A stretch of 64,000 nt of DNA, taken from NCBI RefSeq assembly GCF_024437655.1, contig NZ_JANBVF010000014.1, positions 37,543-101,542 of the forward strand, given 5' to 3'. Below are positions 50,857-59,723 of the stretch, piece after piece (position 1 is the stretch's first letter; each line of letters begins with the position of its first letter). The position numbers and the translations under genes are program-made. Source of the DNA: Chitinolyticbacter albus (GTDB lineage Bacteria > Pseudomonadota > Gammaproteobacteria > Burkholderiales > Chitinibacteraceae). The notes beneath the pieces are model-generated. The model was not told the DNA's origin. It saw only the letters and a program-made list of their open reading frames with translations, and did not search any database.

Positions 50857-52563
50857 ATGCGCGAACTCATCAGCAACCTGTTGGCACGCGAGAAATCCCC
50901 GCTGCTCAACCCCAAGACCGCCCAGGCCTGGTGTAAGCGTATCGAGAATCTGGATCCCCAAACCCAGCTCGAAAGGATAGCCGAGGTGATGAGCAAGCAC
51001 CTCGAACAATCCCGCGCGCCCGACTTTGATACGCTGCAGGCGCTGGTCGCCGTCGACAACGCGGCACAAGTGCCGTTCGACGCCATGTGCTACCAGTACG
51101 TGTCCAACCCGCGCATGGCCAAGGACATGGAGCAGCGGCTGTGGAAGGACATCGTCGGCTATTCGCAGCGCATGATCGAAAGCTATCAGCGTTTCATCGA
51201 GCATGAAGGTGAAGAAGTCCTCCGTACCGCGGGCTTTGCCGAGCAAATGCCGTTGGTGCTGGCGCGCAGCCTGCACTACATCGCGCTGCAGGCCAAGTGG
51301 CACTACTTTCGCTTCGAGAAGGCGCCCGGCAAGCTGTGGACGCTGGCGCACCGGTTTTACCGGCTGTCCGAGGTCGAGGGCTTCGACAGCAATCCCTTCC
51401 CGCTTTATCCCGGTCGCGAACGCCTGATCACCTCGTGTGCCGACGAATATATCCAGCTCTTGATGCTGGCCACGCTGTCGGCCAACAATTTGTCGGTACG
51501 GCAGCTTGACTGGGTCGACCAATGGCTCGATCAGTGGTCCAAGCTGGTGCAGCTCAACCGGCGCCACCAGGAAGAGCGCGATCATTTTTGCGTGAACCTG
51601 CAGCAGTCGCAGGGCCCGCAGAAAATTCAGCCCGAATCGCAGGGTGAACCGTTCCGCTACTGGAGCCTATTCGATCTGCTGCATGAGGTGCAGGACACCC
51701 TGAAGAAGCTGGAAGGCGGAACTTCGCCAACTGACCTGGGTTTGGGCAACGAATGCAGGACACCGACAGCGCTTGAGCTCCTCAAGCACGTGGATGTGTT
51801 CTGGACGATGGCGGTCGGCAATGCCCAGGTCCAGCGCAGCGCACGGCATGACGTCAAAAAGGTCGCGGAAGTGATCCACGGGCTGGATGCCATCTGCCTG
51901 CGGGTACGCGCGGACAATGAAAAATACACGCGCCAGCCGACCGAAACGCGCGCCCAGGTCGATTACGACGAATTGATGGACATGCGGCTATATGGTTTTG
52001 TCTCGTCGCGTACCCGTTCCAAGCTGGCCCAGGCACCTGGCCAGACGCTGGCGCACAAGCTGCCCGAGACGCAGACCTGGTTGATGGAGAACGAATCGGA
52101 GGGCGGGTTTGGCGCCACCTTGCGCTATTCAGAAAACCAGTGGATACGCCCTGGCGTCATGCTCGGCGTAAAACTGAACAATGCCGAAAACTGGCAAGTC
52201 TGCATGGTGCGCAGATTGGAGCGGCGCAGAACGGATGAGGTCTACGCCGGCATCCAGATCCTCTCGAGCACGCCCGTCGCCGTCAATGTCGAAGTCCAGG
52301 GGGGCAAGCATGAGGCGATGGCGGTGGCCGAGTATTCGGAGTTCGACGGTTCCGAGCTTGCCCATGCCAAGCTCGCGCTCTATCTGCCTTACCGCAATGC
52401 GCAGGGCGCCAATGTGAATACGCTGATCCTGCATGCGTCTGACTATGTCAGCGATCGGGTCTACAAGGTGCAGGCGCGCGATCGCAGTTTCAACGTCACC
52501 GTGAACGCGGTGATGGAAAAAGGGGTCGACTGGATCTGGGCCACCCTGCAAGTGATACGTTGA
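50857..52563 (+). CDS. Large cytoplasmic protein, PilZ-like C-terminus, function unknown
   Basis: A 568-residue protein without signal peptide or membrane helix. The N-terminal ~330 residues are mainly helical with many Trp and Tyr; the C-terminal part has beta strands reminiscent of a PilZ barrel (PGVMLGVKLNNAENWQVCMVRRLERR, and VYAGIQIL), with R-x3-R but no complete D/N-x-S-x2-G motif. It may bind cyclic di-GMP or only resemble such proteins. ATG 50857 is the start that follows the upstream stop by 13 bases, with gaacgata as a poor ribosome site. A strong terminator follows. Confidence 0.65.
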   Translation: MRELISNLLAREKSPLLNPKTAQAWCKRIENLDPQTQLERIAEVMSKHLEQSRAPDFDTLQALVAVDNAAQVPFDAMCYQYVSNPRMAKDMEQRLWKDIVGYSQRMIESYQRFIEHEGEEVLRTAGFAEQMPLVLARSLHYIALQAKWHYFRFEKAPGKLWTLAHRFYRLSEVEGFDSNPFPLYPGRERLITSCADEYIQLLMLATLSANNLSVRQLDWVDQWLDQWSKLVQLNRRHQEERDHFCVNLQQSQGPQKIQPESQGEPFRYWSLFDLLHEVQDTLKKLEGGTSPTDLGLGNECRTPTALELLKHVDVFWTMAVGNAQVQRSARHDVKKVAEVIHGLDAICLRVRADNEKYTRQPTETRAQVDYDELMDMRLYGFVSSRTRSKLAQAPGQTLAHKLPETQTWLMENESEGGFGATLRYSENQWIRPGVMLGVKLNNAENWQVCMVRRLERRRTDEVYAGIQILSSTPVAVNVEVQGGKHEAMAVAEYSEFDGSELAHAKLALYLPYRNAQGANVNTLILHASDYVSDRVYKVQARDRSFNVTVNAVMEKGVDWIWATLQVIR

Positions 52564-52574
52564 GTCACAGCCAC

Positions 52575-52610
52575 AAACGACAACAGCGCCGCAAGGCGCT
52601 GTTGTCGTTT
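52575..52610. terminator. Bidirectional terminator between convergent genes
   Basis: A 16-base perfect stem (aaacgacaacagcgcc / ggcgctgttgtcgttt) with a 4-base loop and A- and T-rich ends serves both the unknown gene and the esterase operon. Confidence 0.9.
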
Positions 52611-52629
52611 GGGCACGCAGCGGCCAAGG

Positions 52630-53301
52630 TCAGCGCAGTACGCGGTTGAGGAAGGCGCCGATATGCTGGATTTCCGGCAGGCAGACCGAATGCTGCATCG
52701 GGTAGCTATGCCATTCCACCGGGTTGCCCAGCCGTGCCACCTTCTCGGCCGCCGCCTCGCCCAGTACAAACGGCACGACCGGGTCGGCGCTGCCATGGCC
52801 GGCAAACACCGGCGTATCGGCATTGGCGGTGGCGGCGTCGCCATCGAGCGGTGTAGGCAGGTAGGTGGAGAGCGCCACGATGCCGGCCAGGCGCTGGGGA
52901 TGGGTCAGGCCGGCGGTGTAGGCGACGGCGCCGCCTTGCGAGAAACCGGCCAGCACGATGCGCTCGTCGGGGATGCCGCGCTGGTTCTCCCGGGCGACCA
53001 GCGCGCGCACCAGCTCAACCGATTGCTGCACGCCGGCTTCGTCGGCATGGCGATCGATATCATCGAAATACAGGATGTCGTACCACGCGCGCATCACGTA
53101 GCCGTTGTTGCAGCTGATCGGCATATATGGCGCGTGTGGAAATACGAAGCGCAGCGGCAACTCGGCAGGCAGGCCAAGCTCGGGAACGACGGGGGCGAAA
53201 TCGTTGCCGTCGGCGCCCAGCCCATGCAGCCAGATCACGCTGGCGACGGGCTGCGGGCCGGTCTCGATTTCAACGCAGGGCAGCAGTTCGGTCTGGCTCA
53301 T
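52630..53301 (-). CDS. Alpha/beta-hydrolase carboxylesterase
   Basis: A 223-residue esterase of the phospholipase/carboxylesterase (acyl-protein thioesterase-like) family. The nucleophile is in GFSQGGA, the aspartate in HGSADPVVPF, and the histidine in YPMQHSV. The substrate is unknown. Its ATG overlaps the mog stop (ATGA), so it is the last gene of the darP-HAD-mog-esterase operon. Confidence 0.9.
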   Translation of the reverse strand: MSQTELLPCVEIETGPQPVASVIWLHGLGADGNDFAPVVPELGLPAELPLRFVFPHAPYMPISCNNGYVMRAWYDILYFDDIDRHADEAGVQQSVELVRALVARENQRGIPDERIVLAGFSQGGAVAYTAGLTHPQRLAGIVALSTYLPTPLDGDAATANADTPVFAGHGSADPVVPFVLGEAAAEKVARLGNPVEWHSYPMQHSVCLPEIQHIGAFLNRVLR

Positions 53302-53888
53302 GGGTTTTCCTGGGGGCGGATCGCCGACTTGGGGCGGAAGGCGACGATCACGGCGGGGGCGGTTTCGATATAGGGGCCATCGAGCAGCTGGATGCAGTAG
53401 GGCACGGCGGCGAAGATGCCGGCCACCAGCGTCTGGCCCGCTTCATTTTTCACGCCTTCCAGTGTTTCGGCGATGGCGCGCGGCTGGCCGGGCAGGTTGA
53501 GGATCAGCGACGTGCCGCGAATCGCCCCGACCTGGCGGCTGAGGATGGCGGTCGGCACGAAGTGCAGGCTAACCTGACGCATCTGCTCGCCAAAGCCCGG
53601 CATCAGCCGGTTCGCAACTGCCAGCGTGGCGTCCGGAGTCACGTCGCGCAGTGCGGGGCCAGTGCCGCCGGTGGTCAACACCAGCTGACAACCCTGCACA
53701 TCGATCAGCTCGATCAGCGTGGCTTCGATGGTCGCCTGCTCGTCTGGAATCAGCCGGGCGATGGTTTCGAATGGCGTAATCAGCGCGCGGGCCAACCAGT
53801 CCTGCAGCGCCGGAATGCCCTTGTCTTCGTAGACGCCGCTGCTGGCGCGATCGGAGGTGGCGACGAGGCCGATGCGCAGTGTGCTCAT
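53298..53888 (-). CDS. mog: Molybdopterin adenylyltransferase Mog
   Basis: Adenylylates molybdopterin before molybdenum insertion. The 196 residues show TTGGTGPALRDVTPDAT (the nucleotide and molybdopterin loops) and the late NLPGQPRA motif. ATG 53888 is chosen since GGAGG lies in front of it; a GTG 12 bases further upstream would only swallow that ribosome site. It overlaps both neighbours by four bases. Confidence 0.93.
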   Translation of the reverse strand: MSTLRIGLVATSDRASSGVYEDKGIPALQDWLARALITPFETIARLIPDEQATIEATLIELIDVQGCQLVLTTGGTGPALRDVTPDATLAVANRLMPGFGEQMRQVSLHFVPTAILSRQVGAIRGTSLILNLPGQPRAIAETLEGVKNEAGQTLVAGIFAAVPYCIQLLDGPYIETAPAVIVAFRPKSAIRPQENP

Positions 53889-54544
53889 GCCGCCTCCCAC
53901 GCCACGGTGACGCGCCCGTCCGGGCTCGGCACGAAGCGCAGTGCATGCCAGTCGCGAATCACCGCATCGGCTTGTGCCAGCTCTTCGCGGGTGTGCGAGG
54001 TGGCCAGCGCGATCACCGTCATGCCGGCGGCCTTTGCCGAGCGGATGCCGTTCGGTGCGTCTTCAAACGCGAGGCAGTTCCGGGGATCGACCCCAAGCAG
54101 CGCCGCGCCGCGCAGATAGGGATCGGAATGCGGCTTGCCCAGCGCCACATCCTCGCCGTAGACGCGCACGGCGGGCAGCGTGAGATCGCAGTAGTCGAAC
54201 TTGGTTTCGGCGAGCACCCTGGGCGCGGAGGTGACGATGGCATAAGGGGCGTCGGCAAGCTCGGCCAGCCGTTCGCGCAGGCCGGCGACGACGACGGTGC
54301 CGTCAAGATCGGTAAGCTCGCGCTGCAGCAACTTCTCGAACTCGGTCTGCAGATCGCGGTGCGGCGCAAAGCGGGCGATCACGTCGACGCCGCGCACGCC
54401 GTGCATATGCGCCATCAGGTGCTCGACGTCGATTTCGACCTCGCTCGCCCATTGCCGCCAGATCCGTTCCACGCACGGCGTGGAATCGATCAGCGTGCCA
54501 TCCATATCGAACAGCAGCGCATCAAACGTGGCGGGTAGCGGCAT
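53885..54544 (-). CDS. HAD-superfamily phosphatase, sugar-phosphate type
   Basis: A 219-residue haloacid-dehalogenase-like hydrolase with the nucleophile in DMDGTLID, a cap domain, TSAPR motif II, and the lysine and FEDAPNGI late motifs. It resembles beta-phosphoglucomutase/2-deoxyglucose-6-phosphatase proteins (YfbT, GPP type); the substrate cannot be settled. It joins darP by a one-base overlap (TGATG) and mog by ATGA. Confidence 0.87.
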   Translation of the reverse strand: MPLPATFDALLFDMDGTLIDSTPCVERIWRQWASEVEIDVEHLMAHMHGVRGVDVIARFAPHRDLQTEFEKLLQRELTDLDGTVVVAGLRERLAELADAPYAIVTSAPRVLAETKFDYCDLTLPAVRVYGEDVALGKPHSDPYLRGAALLGVDPRNCLAFEDAPNGIRSAKAAGMTVIALATSHTREELAQADAVIRDWHALRFVPSPDGRVTVAWEAA

Positions 54545-55101
54545 CAGTCGTCGCTTCCCTCGGTATCGGGCAACAGCGGCGGCTCGGGAATGATGTCCTT
54601 GAGCAGCTGGAACAACTCGCGAAACGCCTTGGGCGGGATCTGCTTGCCGGCTTCCAGGTCGGCGCGTTCCTTCTGCGCGGCCCGGATCAGCTGGCGCAGG
54701 CGCTGGATGTCGACGCCCGGATGCTCGGCGATCAGCGACTCGGCCGCCTTGGCGTCGGTGATCAGCTTCTCGCGGGTACGCTCCAGCTGGTGCAGCCAGG
54801 CGTTGTGGCGATCGGATACGCCGGCACGCGCATCGAGCAAGGCGTGGATCGGGGCCGGGTCGACATTGCGCATCAGCTTGCCGATGAATTGTCTTTGCCG
54901 GGCGATCGCGCCGTTGGCCTTGATCCGCTTGGCTTCGATGATGGCGTTATACAGACGCTCGGGCAGATTCAGCGTTTGCAGCACCTTGGCATCGAGCGGG
55001 ATCAGCGCCTCGCCCAGATCCTGCAGTGCGCTCATCTCGCGCTTCATCTGCGATTTGCTGACGATTTCGATATCGTCGTCGTCGTGGTCGGGCTGGCTCA
55101 T
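54544..55101 (-). CDS. darP: Ribosome biogenesis factor DarP (YjgA)
   Basis: A small 50S maturation factor of the DUF615 family, 185 residues from ATG 55101. Typical features are the acidic N-terminus (DDDDIEIVSKSQMKREM), the EALIPLDAKVLQTLNLPERLYNAI core (both parts seen) and the long basic helix up to the C-terminus. ATG 55113 is an alternative start. It diverges from pmbA; the shared 76-base gap contains no stronger signal than a TATCAT-like -10 on the minus strand. Confidence 0.92.
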   Translation of the reverse strand: MSQPDHDDDDIEIVSKSQMKREMSALQDLGEALIPLDAKVLQTLNLPERLYNAIIEAKRIKANGAIARQRQFIGKLMRNVDPAPIHALLDARAGVSDRHNAWLHQLERTREKLITDAKAAESLIAEHPGVDIQRLRQLIRAAQKERADLEAGKQIPPKAFRELFQLLKDIIPEPPLLPDTEGSDD

Positions 55102-55177
55102 GGTGTAGGGCATGGTCGGTAAAACCGTTATGATACCAAACGGCCCAACCATGGTTCCCCCAACATAGGATTCAATC

Positions 55178-56509
55178 GTGTCCGCCTTCTCCTATAGCGA
55201 ACAACAATTGCAGCAACTCGCCGCCCAGGTGCTCGATACCGCGAGAGCGGAAGGGGCGACTTCGGCCGATGTCGAGGTATCCGAATCGGTGGGGCAGAAC
55301 GTCAGCGTGCGGCTGGGGGACGTTGAAACCATCGAATACAACCGCGATAAGGGCGTCGGTGTCACCGTATACCTGGGCCAAGCCAAGGGGCACGCCAGCA
55401 CGTCCGATTTCTCCGCACAGGCGCTGGCCGATACCGTGCGCGCCGCAGTGGCGATTGCCCGCTATACCGCGGCCGATGAATACGCCGGCCTGCCCGATGC
55501 CGCGCTGCTGGCCACCCGCTTTCCTGATCTCGATCTTTATCACGGCTGGGATTTGCCGGTGGATGACGCCATCGTGCTGGCGCAGCGCTGCGAGGATGCC
55601 GCCCGCGCTGTCGACACCCGCATCAGCAATTCGGAAGGCGGCAGTGTCAACACGCACGCATCGCGCTGGGTGTATGCCAACACGCTGGGCTTTTCCGGCG
55701 CGGGCACCGGCAGCCGCTACTCGGTGTCCGCCGCGGTGATCGCGGAGGACGAGAGCGGCATGCAGCGCGACTACTGGTACAGCACGCGCCGTGATCCGGC
55801 TGAGCTCGAATCGGTGGAATCGGTCGGCCGCCGCGCCGGCGAGCGCGCGGTACGCCGGCTGGGCGCGCGGCGCGTCAAGACCGGCGAATACCCGGTGCTA
55901 TTCGAAGCGCCGGTCGCGGCCTCGCTGCTGTCGCACTGGGTTTCCGCCATCAGTGGCTCCAGCCTGTACCGCAAGTCGTCGTTCCTGCAGGACAGCCTGG
56001 GCCAGGCCGTGTTCGCGCCGTGCGTGAACGTAATCGAGGATCCCTTCGTGAAGAAGGGTCTGGCCAGCAGCGCGTTCGACGGCGAGGGCGTGGCCACATC
56101 GCGGCGTGAGCTTGTCACCGATGGCGTGCTGAATGGCTACTTCCTGTCGAGCTATTCGGCGCGCAAGCTGGGTATGCAAAGCACCGGCAATGCCGGCGGC
56201 GCGCACAACCTGACGGTGGCGCCCACGTCGACGTTCGACGCGCTGCTGCGGGATCTGGGCACCGGCCTCTTGGTGACCGAGCTGCTGGGCCACGGCATCA
56301 ACCTGGTGACCGGGGATTACTCGCGCGGTGCTGCGGGTTTCTGGGTGGAAAACGGCGTGATCCAGCATCCGGTCGAGGAAATCACCGTCGCGGGCAATCT
56401 GCGAGAGATGTTCAGTCGTATCGTCGGCATTGGCGACGATGTGTTGTTGTCGAGCAGTCGCCAGGTTGGCTCCATCCTGATCGAACGCATGACGGTGGCG
56501 GGGGCTTAA
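55178..56509 (+). CDS. pmbA: Metalloprotease-like PmbA (TldE)
   Basis: Partner of TldD in maturing microcins and degrading unfolded peptides; TldE itself lacks the zinc-binding site. The 443 residues include the N-terminal domain with SVRLGDVETIEYNRD, and the C-terminal LLVTELLGHGINLVTGDYSRGAAGFW (both parts seen). Start GTG 55178. It pairs with darP in many proteobacteria, as here. tldD is not in the window. Confidence 0.95.
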   Translation: MSAFSYSEQQLQQLAAQVLDTARAEGATSADVEVSESVGQNVSVRLGDVETIEYNRDKGVGVTVYLGQAKGHASTSDFSAQALADTVRAAVAIARYTAADEYAGLPDAALLATRFPDLDLYHGWDLPVDDAIVLAQRCEDAARAVDTRISNSEGGSVNTHASRWVYANTLGFSGAGTGSRYSVSAAVIAEDESGMQRDYWYSTRRDPAELESVESVGRRAGERAVRRLGARRVKTGEYPVLFEAPVAASLLSHWVSAISGSSLYRKSSFLQDSLGQAVFAPCVNVIEDPFVKKGLASSAFDGEGVATSRRELVTDGVLNGYFLSSYSARKLGMQSTGNAGGAHNLTVAPTSTFDALLRDLGTGLLVTELLGHGINLVTGDYSRGAAGFWVENGVIQHPVEEITVAGNLREMFSRIVGIGDDVLLSSSRQVGSILIERMTVAGA

Positions 56510-56510
56510 A

Positions 56511-56981
56511 GTGCTGGCGATCATTTCCGCGGTGGGCAGCAATGGTGTGATCGGCATCGACAACAAGCTGCCCTGGCACCTGCCGGAAGACCTGAAGCAT
56601 TTCAAGGCGCTGACCATGGGCTCGCCCATGATCATGGGCCGCAAGACGTTCGAGTCGCTGCCCGGCGTGCTGCCCGGACGGCGCCATCTGGTGGTCAGCC
56701 GTAACGCCGGCTGGCAGGCGCCGGGCGCCGAAGCCTATTCCAGCCTGGAGGCCGCCATCGCCGCGGCTGGGGACCAGGCTTTCGTCATCGGCGGCGGCGA
56801 GCTCTACCGGCTGGCGCTGCCGCTGGCCGATACGCTCTACCTGACCGAGGTGGACCTCGCGCCGACGGGAGATGCCACTTTCCCCCAGATCGATGGCAGC
56901 GCCTGGCAGGAAACGGCGCGCGACGCGCACGTCGCCGCCAACGGCATCGCTTACGCCTTCGTCACCTACAGCCGGCGCTGA
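56511..56981 (+). CDS. folA: Dihydrofolate reductase
   Basis: Reduces dihydrofolate to tetrahydrofolate. The 156 residues carry the NADPH- and folate-binding motifs GVIGIDNKLPWHLPEDLKHF (first 20), GRKTFESLPG and IGGGELYRLAL, close to the E. coli length of 159. The GTG start at 56511 comes one base after the pmbA stop, so it is in the same transcript. Confidence 0.96.
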   Translation: MLAIISAVGSNGVIGIDNKLPWHLPEDLKHFKALTMGSPMIMGRKTFESLPGVLPGRRHLVVSRNAGWQAPGAEAYSSLEAAIAAAGDQAFVIGGGELYRLALPLADTLYLTEVDLAPTGDATFPQIDGSAWQETARDAHVAANGIAYAFVTYSRR

Positions 56982-57026
56982 TCCCGACGGCTAGCTGCTA
57001 GCCAGCCATTGGGTTGGCGACTTCCC

Positions 57027-57650
57027 TTATTCCTGCTGTTCGAATGCCAATGCCGCCTGCACGCTGGCACGGGCGTTGTAGCGCTCGCGGAAGGCGTTCA
57101 GGTTTTCGAGCTCGGCAAACTCGGTCCCAAAGCGCGCGATCCAGCGCACGAACACGCCAAGGTAGGCATCGGCGATGGTGAAGCGGTTGCCCACCAGCCA
57201 TTCCTTGCCTGAGAGGTGCCGATCGATATGCGCCACGGTGTTCTTCAGCGTGGCGCGCGACTGGGTGCGGATGCCGTCGAAGGCGGCTTCGTCGTTGCTG
57301 TAGCGCTCCGGCCGGTTCACCGCCCGAAAGCCGCCGGCGTGCACTTCGGCGCTGAAGTAGCCGATCCACGACTGGATCTGCCCGCGCTCGGCCGAGCCGG
57401 CCGGAGCGAATAGCGGAGTGCCGGGCGCGAGGTCGGCGAGGAAGGGCAGGATGGCGCTGTTCTCGGTGATGGCGGTGCCGTCTTCCAGCTTGAGCGCCGG
57501 CACGCGGCCGAGCGGGTTGACTGCGTGGATGGGCGACTCGGGTACGCGGGTCTTGACCTTGACGATCTCGACCGGCAGGTTCAGTTCGCGCACGACGACA
57601 TGGGCGCCGAGCGAGCACGCGCCGTTGGCGATATAGAGTTGGTGAGGCAT
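57027..57650 (-). CDS. Glutathione S-transferase family protein
   Basis: A 207-residue GST with a thioredoxin-fold N-terminal half (YIANGACSLGAHVVVRE, the NPLGRVPAL cis-proline loop, ENSAI) and a helical C-terminal half. It resembles the bacterial beta class. ATG 57650 starts right at the fold; an ATG at 57683 adds an unconserved leader. The electrophilic substrate is unknown. It sits 57 bases downstream of the methyltransferase gene on the same strand and could be the last gene of that transcript. Confidence 0.9.
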   Translation of the reverse strand: MPHQLYIANGACSLGAHVVVRELNLPVEIVKVKTRVPESPIHAVNPLGRVPALKLEDGTAITENSAILPFLADLAPGTPLFAPAGSAERGQIQSWIGYFSAEVHAGGFRAVNRPERYSNDEAAFDGIRTQSRATLKNTVAHIDRHLSGKEWLVGNRFTIADAYLGVFVRWIARFGTEFAELENLNAFRERYNARASVQAALAFEQQE

Positions 57651-57707
57651 GACAGCTCCAGTTGCGGATTGAAGCCGTGGCACGAGACCACGGCTTGGGG
57701 GAAGGGA

Positions 57708-58508
57708 TCAGGCCGGCTTGTGGGCCAGCGCGAAGTGCAGGTTACGGTGCAGCAACACGCCGGACGGCGTCGCCAGCGTTTCCAGCGTGCTGCGCAACGC
57801 CGCTTGCAGCCGGGCGCGCACGTCGGGCAGGTAGTCGCCGAGGAAATTGCCGAAGGAGCTGGCGTTGCTGAAGGCCAGTACGGCATCGATATCCGGGAAG
57901 TGATCGGCAAAGCGCCGCAGGCGGATTTCGTCGACGAAGAAGCCCGCGTGCTCCAGCTGGCCAGCCAGTTCGGCGTGGGTGACACGATACGGCGTGCTGC
58001 CTGCCGACACGCTGCGGCCCAGCCCGGCATCGGCCAGCACGCGCGACACGATCTGCTGGATATCGTGCGGGCGTTCGCGGCTGGCGGTGCTGATCGCCAC
58101 CCGCCCGCCCGGGCGCAGCACGCGAAACACCTCGTTCAGCACCACGGCCTTGTCCTGCAGCCAGTGGTAGACGCTGTTGAGCAGCACAGCGTCGAAGCTG
58201 CCGTCCTCGAAGGCCGACAGATCCTCGCCGCGCGCCACGGCGAACGACAGCTGCGGCAGCGCGCGGGCCGCCGCGAGCTCGATGCGCAGCGGCAGCGGAT
58301 CGACGCCGACCACGCGGCCTCCCGCGCCGACATGATGCCGCGCCGCCAGCTCGGCCAGCCGGCCGGTGCCGCAACCGACATCGAGCAAGGTCTGACCCGG
58401 CTTCAGCTGCAGCCCGGCCAGCAGGAACTGGCCGTGCTCGTATTGCAGATCGCTCACCTGGTCGTATTGCAGGGCGAGCTCCGGGGTGTCGAGAGTCAGG
58501 CTGGGCAT
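57708..58508 (-). CDS. Class I SAM-dependent methyltransferase
   Basis: A 266-residue methyltransferase with the SAM-binding motif LLDVGCGTGRLAELA, the acidic VVGVDPL strand end, and the late FDAVLLNSVYHWL and LRPGGRVAIST motifs. The acceptor molecule cannot be inferred. ATG 58508 lies 7 bases after the nitroreductase stop, so the two form an operon. The long upstream open frame only shadows the nitroreductase. Confidence 0.88.
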   Translation of the reverse strand: MPSLTLDTPELALQYDQVSDLQYEHGQFLLAGLQLKPGQTLLDVGCGTGRLAELAARHHVGAGGRVVGVDPLPLRIELAAARALPQLSFAVARGEDLSAFEDGSFDAVLLNSVYHWLQDKAVVLNEVFRVLRPGGRVAISTASRERPHDIQQIVSRVLADAGLGRSVSAGSTPYRVTHAELAGQLEHAGFFVDEIRLRRFADHFPDIDAVLAFSNASSFGNFLGDYLPDVRARLQAALRSTLETLATPSGVLLHRNLHFALAHKPA

Positions 58509-58515
58509 GGCGGCC

Positions 58516-59349
58516 TCACTGGAACACGAAACCGCGATTGCGCAGCGCTTCGGCGAGGCGATCACGCCCGCCCAGCGTTTCCGGCCCGCGCAGCCGGCCG
58601 ACGGCCTGCTGACTCCACGGCTGCTGCGGCAGTTTTTGCGTCGCCTGGAACGCCTGGATCGTCGCATCGTAGTCGACCACGGCGGCATCCTGCTGCTCCA
58701 GCGCATACTGCTCGCGGTGCAGCACCGTGCGCTGCGACAACCGCGGCTTCACCGACGCCGGCCGCGCCGGATCGGGATGGCCCACGACGAGGCCAAAGGC
58801 CGGGAACACTTGTTCGGGCAGGCCGAGTTCCTCGGCCACGGCCTCGGGTTTGTTGCGCAGCGCGCCGATGTAGACGGTACCGAGGCCCAGCGATTCGGCG
58901 GCGACGAGGGCGTTCTGTGCGGCGAGCGCGGCGTCGATGAAACCCATCACCAGCGTATCGAGGTAATCCAGCCCGGCGATCGGCTCGCTACGCTGGCCGG
59001 CCACGCGCTTGAGTCGCGCCAGATCAGCGGTGAACAGCAACAGCAACGGCGCTTCGACGATATGGGCCTGGTTGTTGGCCAGTGCCGCCAGCCGCGCCTT
59101 GCGCGCCGGATCTTCGATGGCGATCACGCTCCACACCTGCAGGTTGGACGAGCTGGGCGCCGATTGCGCGGCCGCGACCAGCAGTTCCAGCGTGCCGGCG
59201 GGCAGCGCCCGGTTGGTGAAGGCGCGTACCGAGCGGTGTGCCAGCAGCGTTTCCAGCGTGGTGTTGAAATCGGGAATCAGCGCGAGTTCGTGGTTGCCGT
59301 AGCGGCCATTGACGAGATCGAGCGGCGAGAGGTCTGCGGGTTTGCCCAT
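58516..59349 (-). CDS. NADPH-dependent nitroreductase/oxidoreductase (NfsA/FRP-like)
   Basis: A 277-residue flavoprotein of the nitroreductase superfamily, with HRSVRAFTNRAL, SAPSSSNLQVWSVI (FMN contacts) and the late LGLPEQVFPAFGLVVGHPD segment typical of NfsA/FRP enzymes. It may reduce quinones, nitro compounds or flavin. ATG 59349 has aaggagcc upstream on the minus strand. It heads the operon with the methyltransferase gene. Confidence 0.9.
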   Translation of the reverse strand: MGKPADLSPLDLVNGRYGNHELALIPDFNTTLETLLAHRSVRAFTNRALPAGTLELLVAAAQSAPSSSNLQVWSVIAIEDPARKARLAALANNQAHIVEAPLLLLFTADLARLKRVAGQRSEPIAGLDYLDTLVMGFIDAALAAQNALVAAESLGLGTVYIGALRNKPEAVAEELGLPEQVFPAFGLVVGHPDPARPASVKPRLSQRTVLHREQYALEQQDAAVVDYDATIQAFQATQKLPQQPWSQQAVGRLRGPETLGGRDRLAEALRNRGFVFQ

Positions 59350-59723
59350 GTCTTGGCTCCTTGTAGGGACAAGGGCTGTCCACAGCAAGGGCCGTACCAG
59401 CCGCAATGCCTGATTCCATGCGGGTTGGCGGCTTTGAAGTGTACAAAATCCAGCAGGCGGAACGCCATATTGCTGATCCGGCCACAGCATGGGGTACCGT
59501 TGTCCTGCTGCGCGGAGCAGGCCGATACGGGGCGCCCCGGTGCGAGCAGCAACCAGAGGACCGCACGCAGGACCGTGGTGGCAGAAAAAAAGCCGGTGGG
59601 CCCAACCCGCCCCCACGGGCGTGGTCCACCGGGGTCTTAGTAAAGACAAAGAAACGAGGAGAATCGAAGCAATGTGCTTCGCGGTATCCGCCAGACCGCC
59701 ATGAGGCGGCCCGGCCGGATGCA
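59350..59723. other. Intergenic region, no gene seen
   Basis: About 370 bases between the nitroreductase start and the dioxygenase stop. It holds the dioxygenase terminator and presumably the nitroreductase promoter, which I could not pick out with confidence. The open frames here read as shadows with atypical composition. Confidence 0.6.
59585..59632 (-). terminator. Terminator downstream of the dioxygenase gene
   Basis: On the minus strand ccggtgg pairs with ccaccgg around an inner gc-rich hairpin (cgccc / gggcg), followed by a run of seven T. It lies about 90 bases after the stop codon at 59724. Confidence 0.75.
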
